This document shows, one piece after another, positions 7,529-15,034 of a DNA stretch of 19,576 nt (the first letter of the stretch is position 1; each line of letters begins with the position of its first letter). Position numbers and translations under genes: made by a program. The notes beneath the pieces are model-generated. The model had not been told where the DNA came from, made no database searches, and was given only the letters and a program-made list of their open reading frames with translations. Source of the DNA: Ruminococcus sp. AF46-10NS (lineage in GTDB: Bacteria; Bacillota; Clostridia; Lachnospirales; Lachnospiraceae); the NCBI RefSeq assembly GCF_003474435.1, contig NZ_QRNF01000051.1, forward strand, positions 1-19,576. Direction: 5' to 3'.

Positions 7529-8494
7529 ATGAAGATTGTTGTATTGGATGGCTACACAGAGAACCCTGGAGATTTAAGCTGGGACGCATTAAAAGAGCTT
7601 GGAGATGTTACTGTTTATGACAGAACTTCCTACGAGGAGTCCCCACTGATCGCTGAGCGTATCGGTGATGCTGAGATCGTTATCATCAACAAGACTCCGA
7701 TCTCCAAAGAGACAATTGACAAATGCCCGAATATGAAACTGATCGCCGTTCTGGCTACTGGCTACAATGTTGTTGACTATACTTATGCGAAAGAGAAAAA
7801 TATCCCGGTTGTGAATGTTCCTACTTATGGTACACAGATCGTTGGTCAGTATGCTCTTGGACTTCTTCTTGAGATCTGCTCTCACTATGGTCATCATGAT
7901 GAGACGGTTAAAGCTGGCAAATGGGAGAACAACGATGACTGGTGCTACTGGGATTATCCGATGATCGAGCTCTATGGAAAAACTGCCGGTATCATTGGCC
8001 TTGGAAGAATCGGACAGGCTACAGCCAAGCTTCTGAATGCTCTTGATATGAAGGTTCTTGCTTATGATGCTTACCAGAGTGAAGCTGGTGCAAAGCTTGC
8101 TGAGTATGTTTCCCTTGATGAGCTGTTTGCACAGTCTGATGTGATCTTCCTTCACTGCCCGCTTTTCCCGGAGACAGAGGGTATGATCAACAAAGAGAAT
8201 ATTGCAAAAATGAAAGATGGCGTTATCCTTATCAACAACAGCCGTGGACAGCTGGTAGTAGAGCAGGATCTTGCAGATGCGCTTAACAGCGGCAAAGTTT
8301 ATGCAGCAGGACTTGATGTTGTATCCACAGAGCCTATCAAAGGAGACAACCCACTCCTCAAAGCCAAGAACTGTATCATCACCCCGCATATCTCCTGGGC
8401 TGCTCAGGCTTCCAGACAGAGAATCATGGATATCACAGTTGATAATATCAAGGCATTCCTGGCTGGTAATACAGTTAACAGAGTTAATAAATAA
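7529..8494 (+). CDS. D-isomer-specific 2-hydroxyacid dehydrogenase (glycerate/glyoxylate or lactate type)
   Basis: A 321-residue NAD-dependent dehydrogenase. It has an N-terminal catalytic flavodoxin-like half, a Rossmann half with G157-L-G-R-I-G162, and D180 at the end of the second strand, which favours NADH over NADPH. The catalytic triad is in place: R239 in NNSRG, E268 in VSTEP, H287 in TPHISW. The sequence resembles HprA-type glycerate/hydroxypyruvate reductases, but specificity for glyoxylate, hydroxypyruvate, pyruvate or 2-oxoglutarate cannot be set by eye. The ATG at 7529 is preferred to the in-frame GTG at 7517, which lies inside the AAAGGTGAG ribosome binding site. Downstream of pxpBC it probably disposes of a 2-oxo acid product and regenerates NAD. 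Confidence 0.9.
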   Translation: MKIVVLDGYTENPGDLSWDALKELGDVTVYDRTSYEESPLIAERIGDAEIVIINKTPISKETIDKCPNMKLIAVLATGYNVVDYTYAKEKNIPVVNVPTYGTQIVGQYALGLLLEICSHYGHHDETVKAGKWENNDDWCYWDYPMIELYGKTAGIIGLGRIGQATAKLLNALDMKVLAYDAYQSEAGAKLAEYVSLDELFAQSDVIFLHCPLFPETEGMINKENIAKMKDGVILINNSRGQLVVEQDLADALNSGKVYAAGLDVVSTEPIKGDNPLLKAKNCIITPHISWAAQASRQRIMDITVDNIKAFLAGNTVNRVNK

Positions 8495-8530
8495 TAGATT
8501 TTCTTCCTATATATGATGTGTGTGAAAAGA

Positions 8531-8556
8531 GTGGCTGCTTCTTCGGAGGCGGCCGC
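8531..8556 (+). other. strong 11-bp hairpin with TTCG tetraloop, probable terminator
   Basis: An 11-bp GC-rich stem with three G-U pairs closes on a TTCG tetraloop 37 bases after the dehydrogenase stop. A true U tract is missing (TTGCGT follows), so termination efficiency is uncertain. It is the best terminator candidate for the pxpBC-dehydrogenase message. It is immediately followed by a sequence that recurs near the end of the window (8559-8585 versus 19113-19144). Confidence 0.5.
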
Positions 8557-8634
8557 TTGCGTCCTGTCCTGAGAAGGGTAGTGTGTGGGAGGGAATCGGC
8601 TTTGCGTCCCCTTTGCGGTTTTCCTTTTTTGAGC

Positions 8635-8672
8635 AAAAAATAACTCTCACATTTTTGCAAGATGTAAGAGTT
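8635..8672 (-). terminator. terminator of tRNA-Tyr (minus strand)
   Basis: A perfect 10-bp stem plus one G-U (8642-8652 with 8662-8672) is followed on the minus strand by a U tract (A run at 8635-8640 on plus). It begins 10 bases after the tRNA 3' end. Confidence 0.85.
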
Positions 8673-8681
8673 AAAATCTGA

Positions 8682-8763
8682 TGGATGGAGAAGGATTCGA
8701 ACCTTCGAAGGCGGTGCCAACAGATTTACAGTCTGCCCCCTTTGGCCACTCGGGAATCCATCC
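8682..8763 (-). tRNA. tRNA-Tyr (anticodon GTA)
   Basis: On the minus strand the 82-nt sequence folds as a class II tRNA. Acceptor GGATGGA pairs with TCCATCC plus discriminator A, the T arm contains GGTTCGAATCC, and the anticodon stem CAGAC/ATCTG region carries GTA at 8727-8729. An extended variable arm is present, as in bacterial tRNA-Tyr. CCA is not encoded. It lies between two plus-strand genes, with its own terminator downstream. Confidence 0.95.
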
Positions 8764-8851
8764 GTGAACAATAAATGTATTATATATAACATTTGATAAA
8801 ATTGCAAGCTTTTTCTCAAAAAAAATAATAATTCCCACAGCATCAGCATTT

Positions 8852-8892
8852 TTGGTAAAACACTGGACTTACCAAAGGAAATCTGCTATTAT
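8852..8892 (+). promoter_or_regulatory. candidate fba promoter with overlapping inverted repeat
   Basis: A TATTAT -10 at 8887-8892 preceded by TGC lies about 65 bases before the fba start. The -35 (TGGACT, 8863-8868, 18-base spacer) is moderate. A 7-base inverted repeat TTGGTAA/TTACCAA (8852-8858 and 8869-8875) overlaps the -35 and could bind a repressor. Confidence 0.45.
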
Positions 8893-8957
8893 GAGTACGG
8901 TTGGATATAAAGGACACGGTTTTTCCGTATCCTAATACAGGTTAGGAGGATTTTATC

Positions 8958-9821
8958 ATGTTAGTAAACGCAACAGAAATGCTGAAAAAAGCAAAAGCAG
9001 GCCATTATGCAGTTGGTCAGTTCAACATCAACAACCTTGAGTGGACAAAAGCTATCCTTCAGACAGCTCAGGAGCTCAACTCTCCTGTAATCCTTGGTGT
9101 TTCCGAGGGTGCCGGTAAATATATGACAGGTTATAAGACTGTTGTAGGTATGGTTAACGGTATGATGGAAGAGCTGAACATCACTGTTCCGGTTGCTCTT
9201 CATCTTGACCACGGTAGCTATGATGGATGCCTGAAATGTGTTGAGGCTGGTTTCTCTTCCATTATGTTCGACGGATCTCATTATCCGATCGATGAGAACG
9301 TAGCTAAGACTAAAGAGCTGGTTAAGATCGTTGCTGAGCACAACATGTCCCTTGAGGCAGAGGTTGGTTCCATCGGTGGCGAGGAAGACGGTGTTGTTGG
9401 TATGGGTGAGTGCGCTGATCCTGAGGAGTGCAAGAGAGTTGCAGATCTCGGAATCAACTTCCTTGCAGCTGGTATCGGTAACATTCACGGAAAATATCCG
9501 GCTAACTGGCAGGGCTTAAGCTTTGAGACTCTGGATGCTATTCAGAAACTGACAGGAGATATGCCGCTTGTTCTTCACGGTGGTACAGGTATCCCGGCAG
9601 ACATGATCAAGAAAGCAATCAGCCTTGGCGTTTCCAAGATCAATGTAAATACAGAGTGCCAGCTTGCATTTGCTGAAGCTACACGTAAATACATTGAAGA
9701 GGGTAAAGATCAGCAGGGTAAAGGATATGACCCGCGTAAGCTTCTTGCACCTGGAGCAGAGGCGATCAAAGCTACTGTTAAAGAGAAAATGGAGCTTTTC
9801 GGATCTGTCAATAAAGCATGA
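8958..9821 (+). CDS. fba: class II fructose-1,6-bisphosphate aldolase
   Basis: A 287-residue zinc-dependent class II aldolase that interconverts fructose-1,6-bisphosphate with dihydroxyacetone phosphate and glyceraldehyde-3-phosphate in central glycolysis. Catalytic D84 and zinc ligand H85 are in LHLDHG, further ligands are in GNIHGKYP and LHGGTG, and NVNTE binds phosphate. The ATG follows TAGGAGG by 8 bases. It has its own promoter and terminator and so is a single-gene unit, probably unrelated to the upstream island. Related sugar aldolases (tagatose- or fructose-1,6-P2 specific) share these motifs, but FbaA-type housekeeping use is the simplest reading. Confidence 0.93.
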   Translation: MLVNATEMLKKAKAGHYAVGQFNINNLEWTKAILQTAQELNSPVILGVSEGAGKYMTGYKTVVGMVNGMMEELNITVPVALHLDHGSYDGCLKCVEAGFSSIMFDGSHYPIDENVAKTKELVKIVAEHNMSLEAEVGSIGGEEDGVVGMGECADPEECKRVADLGINFLAAGIGNIHGKYPANWQGLSFETLDAIQKLTGDMPLVLHGGTGIPADMIKKAISLGVSKINVNTECQLAFAEATRKYIEEGKDQQGKGYDPRKLLAPGAEAIKATVKEKMELFGSVNKA

Positions 9822-9844
9822 TGAATCGAAAATAATATATAAAG

Positions 9845-9885
9845 GAAATCGGAACAGGAGCGATCCTCTTCCGGTTTCTTTTTTT
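9845..9885 (+). terminator. rho-independent terminator after fba
   Basis: A 10-bp outer stem starting GAAATCGGAA and ending TTCCGGTTTC, with an inner GGA/TCC stem, is followed directly by seven T. Strong and correctly placed. The T tract is shared with the first arm of the next palindromic element. Confidence 0.88.
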
Positions 9886-10129
9886 ACTTTATAGGAAATT
9901 ACTCCGTAATGTTCCAATAAAGTAAAAAACGCTCCGCGAGGATGCGACCAGATGCATGCGGAATATGTCTGCTAAAGCAGACTGCATCTGGCGCGCAAAG
10001 CGTAACAAGTCCCTCAAAGATTGAGGGATTCAGGGAGTTTGAAGCGGACTTGTCCGCTTTGTTCTGATAAAATATCAATATTTCCACTATATAAAAAAAT
10101 GAACATGTTTCTTGATTTTTTTATATAGT
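9880..10129. repeat. 250-bp non-coding region of nested palindromes, probable dispersed repeat element
   Basis: Four structures follow each other. First is a 13-base perfect inverted repeat (9880-9892 with 9917-9929) with inner GGAA/TTCC and ATTAC/GTAAT stems. Second are 9-base arms CCAGATGCA (9948-9956) and TGCATCTGG (9983-9991) enclosing GTCTGC/GCAGAC, flanked by ACGCT/AGCGT. Third is ACAAGTCC/GGACTTGT around CCCTCAA/TTGAGGG, competing with AAGCGGA/TCCGCTT. Fourth is a perfect 15-base inverted repeat, 10086-10100 with 10115-10129. No credible gene is present; a 62-codon minus-strand frame across it is explained by the repeat. It may be a dispersed repeat or a structured RNA. It lies just before the ABC transporter promoter region. 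Confidence 0.55.
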
Positions 10130-10276
10130 GAAAATGACCTCCCCGATTTACAATAACATCAAGTTAATCGAGAAGCAAATTTAAAGCTTATCGGTCAGGG
10201 ATATGCAAATGGGGCGTTATAAGCATATCCGGGGAACGAACTGAATATCATTTAAGGTAAAGGAGAGGTAACGATT

Positions 10277-11604
10277 ATGAGAATGAAAAAAGCAACAGCA
10301 TTTGGTCTTGCAGCATTAATGGCAGCTACCATGATCCCGGCAGTTCCGGCCATGGCAAAAGGAGATGACAGTGAGGGTTCTGTTTACTATCTGAACTTTA
10401 AACCGGAGCAGGCAGATCAGTGGTCAGATCTGGCAAAAAAATACACCGATGAGACTGGTGTACCTGTTACTGTTGTTACAGCAGCTTCCGGAACTTATGA
10501 GTCTACTCTGAAATCAGAGATGGCCAAAGATGAGGTTCCGACATTATTCCAGGTTAACGGACCGGTTGGACTTGCATCCTGGAAGGATTATTGCTATGAC
10601 CTGAAAGACAGTGATGTTTATAAAAATGTGGAGAGCGACGATTTCGTACTGAAGGATGACAGCGGTGCAGTTGACGGTATCGCCTATGTAATTGAAACAT
10701 ATGGACTTATTTACAATAAAGCACTTCTTAAGAAATACTGTGAGATGGATGGAGCTGTGATCAAGTCTGCAGATGAGATCAACAATTTTGAGACATTAAA
10801 GAAGGTTGCAGATGATATCCAGGCTAAGAAAGATGACCTTGGAGTTGACGGTGCATTTACTTCCGCAGGCTTTGATTCTTCCAGTGACTGGCGTTTCAAG
10901 ACACATCTTGCAAACCTTCCAATCTATTATGAGTACAAAGAAGATGGAATCACATCCACAGATGCGATCAAAGGAACCTATCTTGATAACTTCAAGAACC
11001 TGTTTGACCTTTATATCACAGATTCTACCTGTGAGCCAAGCCTTCTTTCCAGCAAGACTATCGATGATGCAAATGCTGAATTTGGTCTTGGAGAGGCTGT
11101 GTTCTATCAGAATGGAACATGGCTTATGATAGCATCAAAGATAACGAAGTAGCAGACGAGGATATGGGAATGCTTCCAATCTACATTGGTGTAGATGGTG
11201 AAGAGGATCAGGGACTTTGCACAGGCAGTGAGAACTACTGGTGCGTAAATAAAAAAGCAGATGAGAAGGATATCCAGGCAACTCTTGATTTCCTCAGCTG
11301 GGTTATCACAAGTGATGAAGGAAGAGAATCTATAAGCCAGGAAATGGGATTTACAACACCATTCAAGACCTTTGATGAGAATTATGAGTCTACAAATCCG
11401 CTTGTAAAAGCAGCCAATGAATATGTAAAAGCTGGTAAAACTCCGGTTTCATGGAACTTCACAACCATGCCTTCTGAAGAGTGGAAAAACCAGGTCGGCA
11501 GTGCAATGCTTGAGTATGCACAGGGTACCGGTGAGTGGGATGCTGTGAAAACTGCATTTGTTGACGGATGGGCAAAAGAGTACAAAGCAGCAAATGAAGG
11601 CTGA
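10277..11604 (+). CDS. sugar ABC transporter substrate-binding protein, frameshifted near 11121
   Basis: An extracellular family 1 (MsmE/MalE-like) binding protein. It has a signal peptide MRMKKATAFGLAALMAATMIPAVPAMA without a lipobox cysteine, then a periplasmic-binding fold with LFQVNGPVGLASWKDYCYDL and a C-terminal YWCVNKKADEKD region typical of sugar binders. It captures a carbohydrate for the two permeases downstream. As read, the gene splits into 10277-11152 and a frame entered near 11119. Adding one G to GG at 11121-11122 gives N-G-T-W-A-Y-D-S and one 442-residue protein. AGGAGAGG precedes the ATG by about 8 bases. A terminator-like hairpin follows, usual for over-expression of the binding protein. 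The sugar cannot be named. Confidence 0.88.
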
Positions 11605-11632
11605 TAAGGTATAACTGAAACGTGATCACGAA

Positions 11633-11661
11633 GAGGTGGGCGGTTTCCGCCTGCCTCTTTT
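11633..11661 (+). terminator. partial terminator between binding-protein and permease genes
   Basis: An 11-bp stem (11633-11643 with 11647-11657) with a 3-base loop is followed by four T. A second stem GAGGATGC/GCATCCTC (11670-11677 with 11695-11702) follows just before the permease ribosome binding site. Such elements commonly keep binding-protein mRNA in excess of permease mRNA. Confidence 0.65.
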
Positions 11662-11722
11662 AATGAAGAGAGGATGCGTAAAGTAGGGAAGGATGCATCC
11701 TCAGGAGAAAGGAAGAGAAAAC

Positions 11723-12570
11723 ATGCAGAATAAGATGATGAAAAAGTATTTTCCGGTTTTTGTCCTGCCTACCTGCTGGCATTTACCATTGGATTTATCG
11801 TTCCCTTTATCATGGGTGTATATCTTTCCTTCTGTAAGTTTACCACAGTAACGGATGCAAAATTCGTGGGATTACAGAACTATGTGAAGATTTTTACTGA
11901 GGATGGAACCTTTGGACATGCATTATGGTACACCACCGCATTTACGGTTGTATCAGTAGTTCTGATCAATGTGATCGGTTTTGCAGTTGCGTTGCTTCTG
12001 ACCAAGAAGATCAAAGGAACCAATATATTCCGTACCGTATTTTTCATGCCAAACCTGATCGGTGGTATCATCCTTGGTTATGTATGGCAGCTTCTGTTAA
12101 ACGGTCTGCTTCTTCAGATCAATAAAACACTTACATATTCATCTGTTTACGGATTCTGGGGCCTTGTGATCCTGATGTGCTGGCAGCAGATCGGATATAT
12201 GATGATCATTTACATCGCAGGTATCCAGAATATCCCGGGTGAACTGATCGAGGCTGCACAGATCGATGGTGCGAACAAAGGACAGCTTCTGAAGCATGTG
12301 ATCATTCCTATGGTCATGCCGTCCATCACCATCTGTACTTTCCTGACACTTACCAACTCCTTCAAACTTTTTGACCAGAACCTTGCTCTTACAAATGGTG
12401 AGCCTTCCAATATGTCAGAAATGCTTGCGCTGAATATTTTCAATACCTTCTATGGACGTACCGGATGGGAAGGTGTAGGACAGGCGAAGGCCGTGATCTT
12501 CTTTATTCTGGTTGGAGCAATTGCCATGATCCAGAATCGTCTCACAAGAAGTAAGGAGGTACAGCAGTAA
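11723..12570 (+). CDS. sugar ABC transporter permease (MalF/UgpA-like), frameshifted near 11772
   Basis: An inner-membrane permease of the binding-protein-dependent type with about six transmembrane segments. The EAA loop that contacts the ATPase is IPGELIEAAQIDGANKGQLLKHVIIPMVMPS. The ATG at 11723 follows AAGGAAG. The frame from it shifts at CCTACCTGCTGG: adding one C at 11772-11773 gives F-V-L-P-T-L-L-A-F-T-I-G-F-I-V-P-F, a normal first transmembrane segment, and a 282-residue protein. Otherwise the readable ORF begins only at 11812 and lacks the first membrane segment. The stop overlaps the next start by one base (TAATG), so the two permeases are translationally coupled. Confidence 0.88.
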
Positions 12571-13406
12571 TGAATAAAAAAGTAAAATTCAGCGGTCTGT
12601 GGACTGCGATCCTGAGTGTGGTATCTGTTGCTTATATTTTCCCAATCCTTCTGGTTTTGATCAATTCTTTTAAGAAAAAAGCGTACATCAGCCGTTATCC
12701 TTTTGCAATCCCAACGGATAAAATGTTCGTAGGTCTGGAAAACTATGTAAATGGTCTGGAAAAAACAGGATTTTTCCAGGCGTTTGGCTGGACATTATTT
12801 ATCACAGTATTTTCTGTTGCAGTAATTCTGCTCTGCACTTCCATGTGTGCCTGGTACATCAACCGTGTTACCAACACGCTGACAAAAACCATGTACATGT
12901 TGTGCCTGTTTTCGATGGTCGTACCGTTCCAGATGGTAATGTTTACCCTTTCCAAGATCGCAAACATTCTGAAACTGAATACTCCGTGGGGACTGATCAT
13001 CATTTATCTTGGATACGGAGCAGGACTTGCGGTATTTATGTTCAGCGGATTTGTAAAATCCATTCCGATCGAGATCGAGGAAGCTGCTATGATCGATGGC
13101 TGTACTCCGATCCAGACATTTTTTAAAGTAGTTCTTCCGGTTATGAAACCGACCTGTGTAACAGTAGCAATCCTGGAAACCATGTGGATCTGGAACGATT
13201 ACCTTCTTCCATATCTGGTACTTGATATCAAGAAGTACAAAACAATCTCCATTGCGATCCAGTATCTGAAGGGTGGCTATGGTACGATTGATATGGGAGC
13301 TATGATGGGAGTTCTTGTCCTTTCTATTATTCCTATCATCGCATTCTATCTTGCATGCCAGAAATATATTATCGAAGGTGTGGTTGCAGGAGCTGTTAAG
13401 GGCTGA
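12570..13406 (+). CDS. sugar ABC transporter permease (MalG/UgpE-like)
   Basis: The second membrane subunit of the same importer, 278 residues with about six hydrophobic segments. The EAA motif is IPIEIEEAAMIDGCTPIQTFFKVVLPVMKPT, typical of MalG-type carbohydrate permeases. The start overlaps the stop of the preceding permease and is served by AAGGAGG inside that gene. No ATPase gene follows; as in many Firmicutes, a shared MsmK/UgpC-type ATPase encoded elsewhere would energise transport. A two-component system follows on a separate promoter whose -35 overlaps this stop codon. Confidence 0.93.
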   Translation: MNKKVKFSGLWTAILSVVSVAYIFPILLVLINSFKKKAYISRYPFAIPTDKMFVGLENYVNGLEKTGFFQAFGWTLFITVFSVAVILLCTSMCAWYINRVTNTLTKTMYMLCLFSMVVPFQMVMFTLSKIANILKLNTPWGLIIIYLGYGAGLAVFMFSGFVKSIPIEIEEAAMIDGCTPIQTFFKVVLPVMKPTCVTVAILETMWIWNDYLLPYLVLDIKKYKTISIAIQYLKGGYGTIDMGAMMGVLVLSIIPIIAFYLACQKYIIEGVVAGAVKG

Positions 13407-13431
13407 CAAATCAACTGAATAATGGTAAAAT
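13403..13431 (+). promoter_or_regulatory. promoter of the two-component/binding-protein operon
   Basis: CTGACA (13403-13408) and TAAAAT (13426-13431) are 17 bases apart, with TGG directly before the -10 (extended -10). The -35 overlaps the stop of the upstream permease gene. Transcription would begin near 13438. Confidence 0.6.
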
Positions 13432-13442
13432 GAAAGAAAAAC

Positions 13443-13476
13443 GGCCTGATCTGCGTGACTTTACGTGGATCAGGCC
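13443..13476 (+). other. 14-bp hairpin at the start of the regulator mRNA
   Basis: A 14-bp stem with two G-U pairs (13443-13456 with 13463-13476) and a 6-base loop begins about 5 bases after the predicted transcription start, and ends about 8 bases before the ribosome binding site. The flanks ATATTTGG on one side and A-rich on the other make it a weak terminator in either direction. A 5'-stabilising stem or attenuator is equally possible. Confidence 0.5.
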
Positions 13477-13495
13477 ATATTTGGCGAGGTGGGGA

Positions 13496-15034
13496 ATGTA
13501 CAGAGTTTTGGTGGTAGATGATGAAAAACTGGAACGAGAGGGAATCAGATTTCTGCTGTCTATGGAAGAAGGTGAGTGGGAAATTTATGAGGCTGCCAAT
13601 GGAAAGCTGGCGTTAAATGAGCTGCGCAGCCATAAGATCGATCTGATGCTGACAGATATCAAAATGCCGCATATGGATGGTCTGGAGCTTTCCAAAAAAG
13701 CAAGAGAAGAGTATCCGGGGCTGGAGATCATCATTTTCAGTGGCTATGGAGATTTTTCTTTTGCACAGGAAGCGATACGTTATGGTGTGACAGATTATGT
13801 ACTTAAGCCTGTTGATCCGGATCGTTTTCACGAGACGATTCAGAAAATACAGGCAGCGATTACATCCCGGAAGGACAAAGAACAGCAGTCGATGAAAGAA
13901 AAAAGTTTTCTGCAGCAATATTTTCTTCTGAGCTTTATCTATTCAGGAGACCAGGAACGGCTGAAGGATGCAGAGGGGATCGTGGATCTGGCAATGTGGA
14001 AGGAATGGCACTGTGCGATCCTTATTGAATCAGATGAAGCTTTTTTTGAGTCTGCGAATGATGAGGTTCCGGAGGAAATCATGGAAGAGCTGCGCAGATC
14101 GTTTTTTTACCTGAATCTGAACGGACGCCAGTCATTGCTTCTTTTCAAAGATGTATACTGCGATTATGTACTTGTGGCAAAAAATGTCTACACTCTTCTG
14201 AAAAGACTGCATCCTGTGAGGTTTCACCTGGCAGTAAGCAGACGTTTTGACGGATATCAGGAGCTTCCGGATATTATGGAGCAGCTGGAACAGCAGATGG
14301 AAGAGAAATTCTATCATCCGGATATCCATGTTTACACCAGTGAAGAAGATGAGGAAAAAAATACCCGGGAAGAAGAGCAGGATTCCAGACTCATGGAAAA
14401 AATCTCAGAAGATATTTCCAGAAAAGATGTGAAGCAGCTGTGGAGCCACTTCCGCAGTCTGGCATCCAAATATCAGTCCAATACCCAGTTTTCTGCCATG
14501 TATGTGAAATTTGTTTTTTCCAATGTGATAAGGGAGTTGTTCCAGGAGAATCGTTTTGCGGGAGAGCACAGGCTGGATCTGGAAGTGGATCATCTGTATA
14601 GCTGTTCTACCATTCAGGAGATCATTGAGGTTACGGAGAAAAATATCCACCAGTACGAAGAGTTCCTGGATCGTTCCATGAGCGAATCCAGAGATGAGGT
14701 GGCAGCAGTTAAGAACTATATTTACAACCATTATGCAGAGGATCTGAACCTTGAAACACTGGCAGAAAAAGTCTATCTTTCTTCCGGTTATTTAAGCTTT
14801 ATTTTTAAGAAGGAGACAGGAATGAACCTGAACCGTTTTATCCGTGTATTCCGCATGAAAAAAGCAAAAGAGCTTCTGTGTACAACGAACATGAAAGTAG
14901 CTATGGTCAGCGAAAAGGTAGGTTTTGCCAATTCGTCATACTTCTGCCGCAGTTTCCGGGAATATTACGGAAGCAGCCCGGAGTCCTACAGAAAGGGAAA
15001 CAGTGAGGATGAAGAAGCTTCTGATGAAGTATAA
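13496..15034 (+). CDS. response regulator with AraC-type DNA-binding domain (YesN-like)
   Basis: A 512-residue transcription factor. The N-terminal receiver domain (about residues 1-120) has acidic D8/D9, phospho-acceptor D54 in LTDIKMPHMDG, the switch serine in IIFSGYGD, and the lysine in VLKPVD. A roughly 280-residue middle region of unknown fold contains charged, coiled-coil-like stretches. The C-terminal 100 residues form the paired helix-turn-helix AraC domain (LNLETLAEKVYLSSGYLSFIFKKETG and KVAMVSEKVGFANSSYFCRSFREYYG). The ATG at 13496 begins MYRVLVVDD and follows GAGGTGG; the longer frame from 13430 crosses the hairpin. It is encoded with its kinase and a binding protein, and probably activates the adjacent ABC genes. 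Confidence 0.94.
   Translation: MYRVLVVDDEKLEREGIRFLLSMEEGEWEIYEAANGKLALNELRSHKIDLMLTDIKMPHMDGLELSKKAREEYPGLEIIIFSGYGDFSFAQEAIRYGVTDYVLKPVDPDRFHETIQKIQAAITSRKDKEQQSMKEKSFLQQYFLLSFIYSGDQERLKDAEGIVDLAMWKEWHCAILIESDEAFFESANDEVPEEIMEELRRSFFYLNLNGRQSLLLFKDVYCDYVLVAKNVYTLLKRLHPVRFHLAVSRRFDGYQELPDIMEQLEQQMEEKFYHPDIHVYTSEEDEEKNTREEEQDSRLMEKISEDISRKDVKQLWSHFRSLASKYQSNTQFSAMYVKFVFSNVIRELFQENRFAGEHRLDLEVDHLYSCSTIQEIIEVTEKNIHQYEEFLDRSMSESRDEVAAVKNYIYNHYAEDLNLETLAEKVYLSSGYLSFIFKKETGMNLNRFIRVFRMKKAKELLCTTNMKVAMVSEKVGFANSSYFCRSFREYYGSSPESYRKGNSEDEEASDEV

Noticed and set aside
8484..8849. 121-codon minus-strand frame
   Set aside because: It runs through the tRNA-Tyr gene and its terminator, so it cannot be a real protein gene.
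9899..10087. 62-codon minus-strand frame in the palindromic region
   Set aside because: It is fully contained in inverted repeats, lacks a ribosome binding site and has no domain. Similar conceptual peptides seem familiar from Lachnospiraceae annotations, which would fit a translated repeat, but this is unverified memory.
11101..11160. Programmed ribosomal frameshift in the binding-protein gene
   Set aside because: No slippery heptamer or stimulatory structure is seen, and three other genes show the same kind of one-base loss, so sequence error is the better explanation.
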